Below, piece after piece: positions 63,376 to 64,000 of a stretch of 64,000 bases of DNA. The notes under the pieces were generated by a model. It was given only the letters and a program-made list of their open reading frames with translations, did not search any database and was not told the DNA's origin. The translations under genes were made by a program, and so were the position numbers. Source of the stretch: Paenibacillus piscarius (lineage in GTDB: Bacteria > Bacillota > Bacilli > Paenibacillales > Paenibacillaceae); contig NZ_JAIEUI010000002.1 in NCBI RefSeq assembly GCF_022234545.1, forward strand, positions 186,001 to 250,000, read 5' to 3'. How positions within the stretch are numbered: position 1 is the first letter of the stretch; every line of letters starts with the position of its first letter.

Positions 63376-64000
63376 TCACATTGCATTCTTCACTTTCACC
63401 GGCACGTCCTGGGTCTTGGCCAATGCCGTTTGGATCTTCGGTGCCTGGACCAGCTTCCGTCTGCCGAGAGAGGTGGTGAAGGTGATCACATAACCCGCCA
63501 CAACCACAGCCATTACTGTGTACAAGGTCTCTCTTACCGGCATGTAGAAAAGTGATAAGGCCAGTACGCTGACATCCATCAGGATAAATACGGTGCCTAC
63601 CTTAATGCCTTTCCATTCACTGATCAGCAGCGACAAAATATCATCCCCGCCGCTCGCCCCGCCGCCAAGCAGGACCATTCCTGCTCCCAGACCGGTCAGC
63701 ACACCGGACAGCAGCGCCGCAACCGGCAGATTATCCTGCAGGTTAAGCACTAAGCCGGAATACCGTTCCATCAGCCCGTAGAATACCGTGAAGGCGACTA
63801 CGGAGATGAAGGTTTTGACCACGAATGACCGTCCTTTGAAGATCATCGCGATGATGAGGACCGGAATGTCCAGAATCAGAATGGTTAGTGATGGTGAAAT
63901 GCCTAGAATATACTTGCCGAGCAGCGATAAGCCTACGAATCCGCCCTCGGTCAACTGGTTCTGATAATTGATGTGATAATACGTAAATGCAAGCAGTAGT
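63376..64000 (-). CDS. YitT-family membrane protein, N-terminus cut by the window edge
   Basis: The frame is open to the edge and reads ...LLLAFTYYHINYQNQLTEGG... there, so the start lies beyond 64000; a TTG at 63954 is not the true start. Five membrane helices and the GAGMVLLGGGASGGDDILSLL segment identify the YitT/DUF161 family. The usual C-terminal DUF2179 domain seems absent: the protein ends soon after the last helix with a basic tail (RRKLVQAPKIQTALAKTQDV). Function unknown. Confidence 0.87.
   Translation of the reverse strand, partial: LLLAFTYYHINYQNQLTEGGFVGLSLLGKYILGISPSLTILILDIPVLIIAMIFKGRSFVVKTFISVVAFTVFYGLMERYSGLVLNLQDNLPVAALLSGVLTGLGAGMVLLGGGASGGDDILSLLISEWKGIKVGTVFILMDVSVLALSLFYMPVRETLYTVMAVVVAGYVITFTTSLGRRKLVQAPKIQTALAKTQDVPVKVKNAM

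Overview
The window reads as chromosome from a Paenibacillus-like, spore-forming, facultatively anaerobic Bacillota. The support is gene content and gene order: spore photoproduct lyase, MntR and Zur close to the Bacillus proteins, a cysteine-clustered Fnr of the Bacillus type, a T-box before methionyl-tRNA synthetase, two SBP/permease/permease transporters each paired with a YesM-type kinase and an AraC-type regulator, and secreted proteins with copper-amine-oxidase-like stalk domains. Base composition is moderately GC-rich. No rRNA, tRNA, CRISPR array, prophage or intact insertion sequence was seen. Most genes up to about 42 kb are on the minus strand.

Layout. 0-5.5 kb: patatin-like lipase, secreted GHL10 hydrolase, mntR, splB, ccdA. 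5.5-12 kb: zinc homeostasis (znuB, znuC, znuA, zur) with yidD and a T-box-controlled metG/metS; znuA has a promoter with a Zur-like operator in its spacer. 12-20.7 kb: a stalk/PKD surface protein and a sugar ABC transporter with its two-component system. 20.8-27 kb: mixed-acid fermentation genes (pflA, pflB, adhE) with Fnr-type operators. 27-28.4 kb: 51-bp repeats, one orphan gene and a 7-bp tandem repeat. 28.4-42 kb: a second sugar ABC transporter with its two-component system, then beta-phosphoglucomutase and two adjacent GH65 phosphorylases. Together these suggest uptake of alpha-glucosides, phosphorolysis to beta-glucose-1-phosphate and conversion to glucose-6-phosphate. 42.4-50.4 kb: fnr, the nirB-nirD-nirC nitrite operon and the RIC di-iron repair protein. 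50.5-64 kb: small regulators, MsrAB, DUF4349 lipoprotein, DUF1540 protein, metE, uppP, an old-yellow-enzyme gene with a consensus promoter and palindrome, MarR, a PQ-loop protein, a methyltransferase and a YitT protein cut by the window edge.

The strongest thread is anaerobic regulation. The fnr gene lies between two sets of targets whose promoters carry TGTGA-N6-TCACW boxes. At pflB and nirB these are tandem pairs 21 bp apart, with the proximal box about 41.5-42.5 bp before the predicted start. The other points most worth checking are the twin GH65 locus, the 51-bp repeat block, a possible Cys-containing 50-residue peptide after the NmrA-like gene, the structured leader of the DUF1540 gene, and the palindrome over the start of the old-yellow-enzyme promoter. 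Functions are inferred from recognisable family features; no database search was run.
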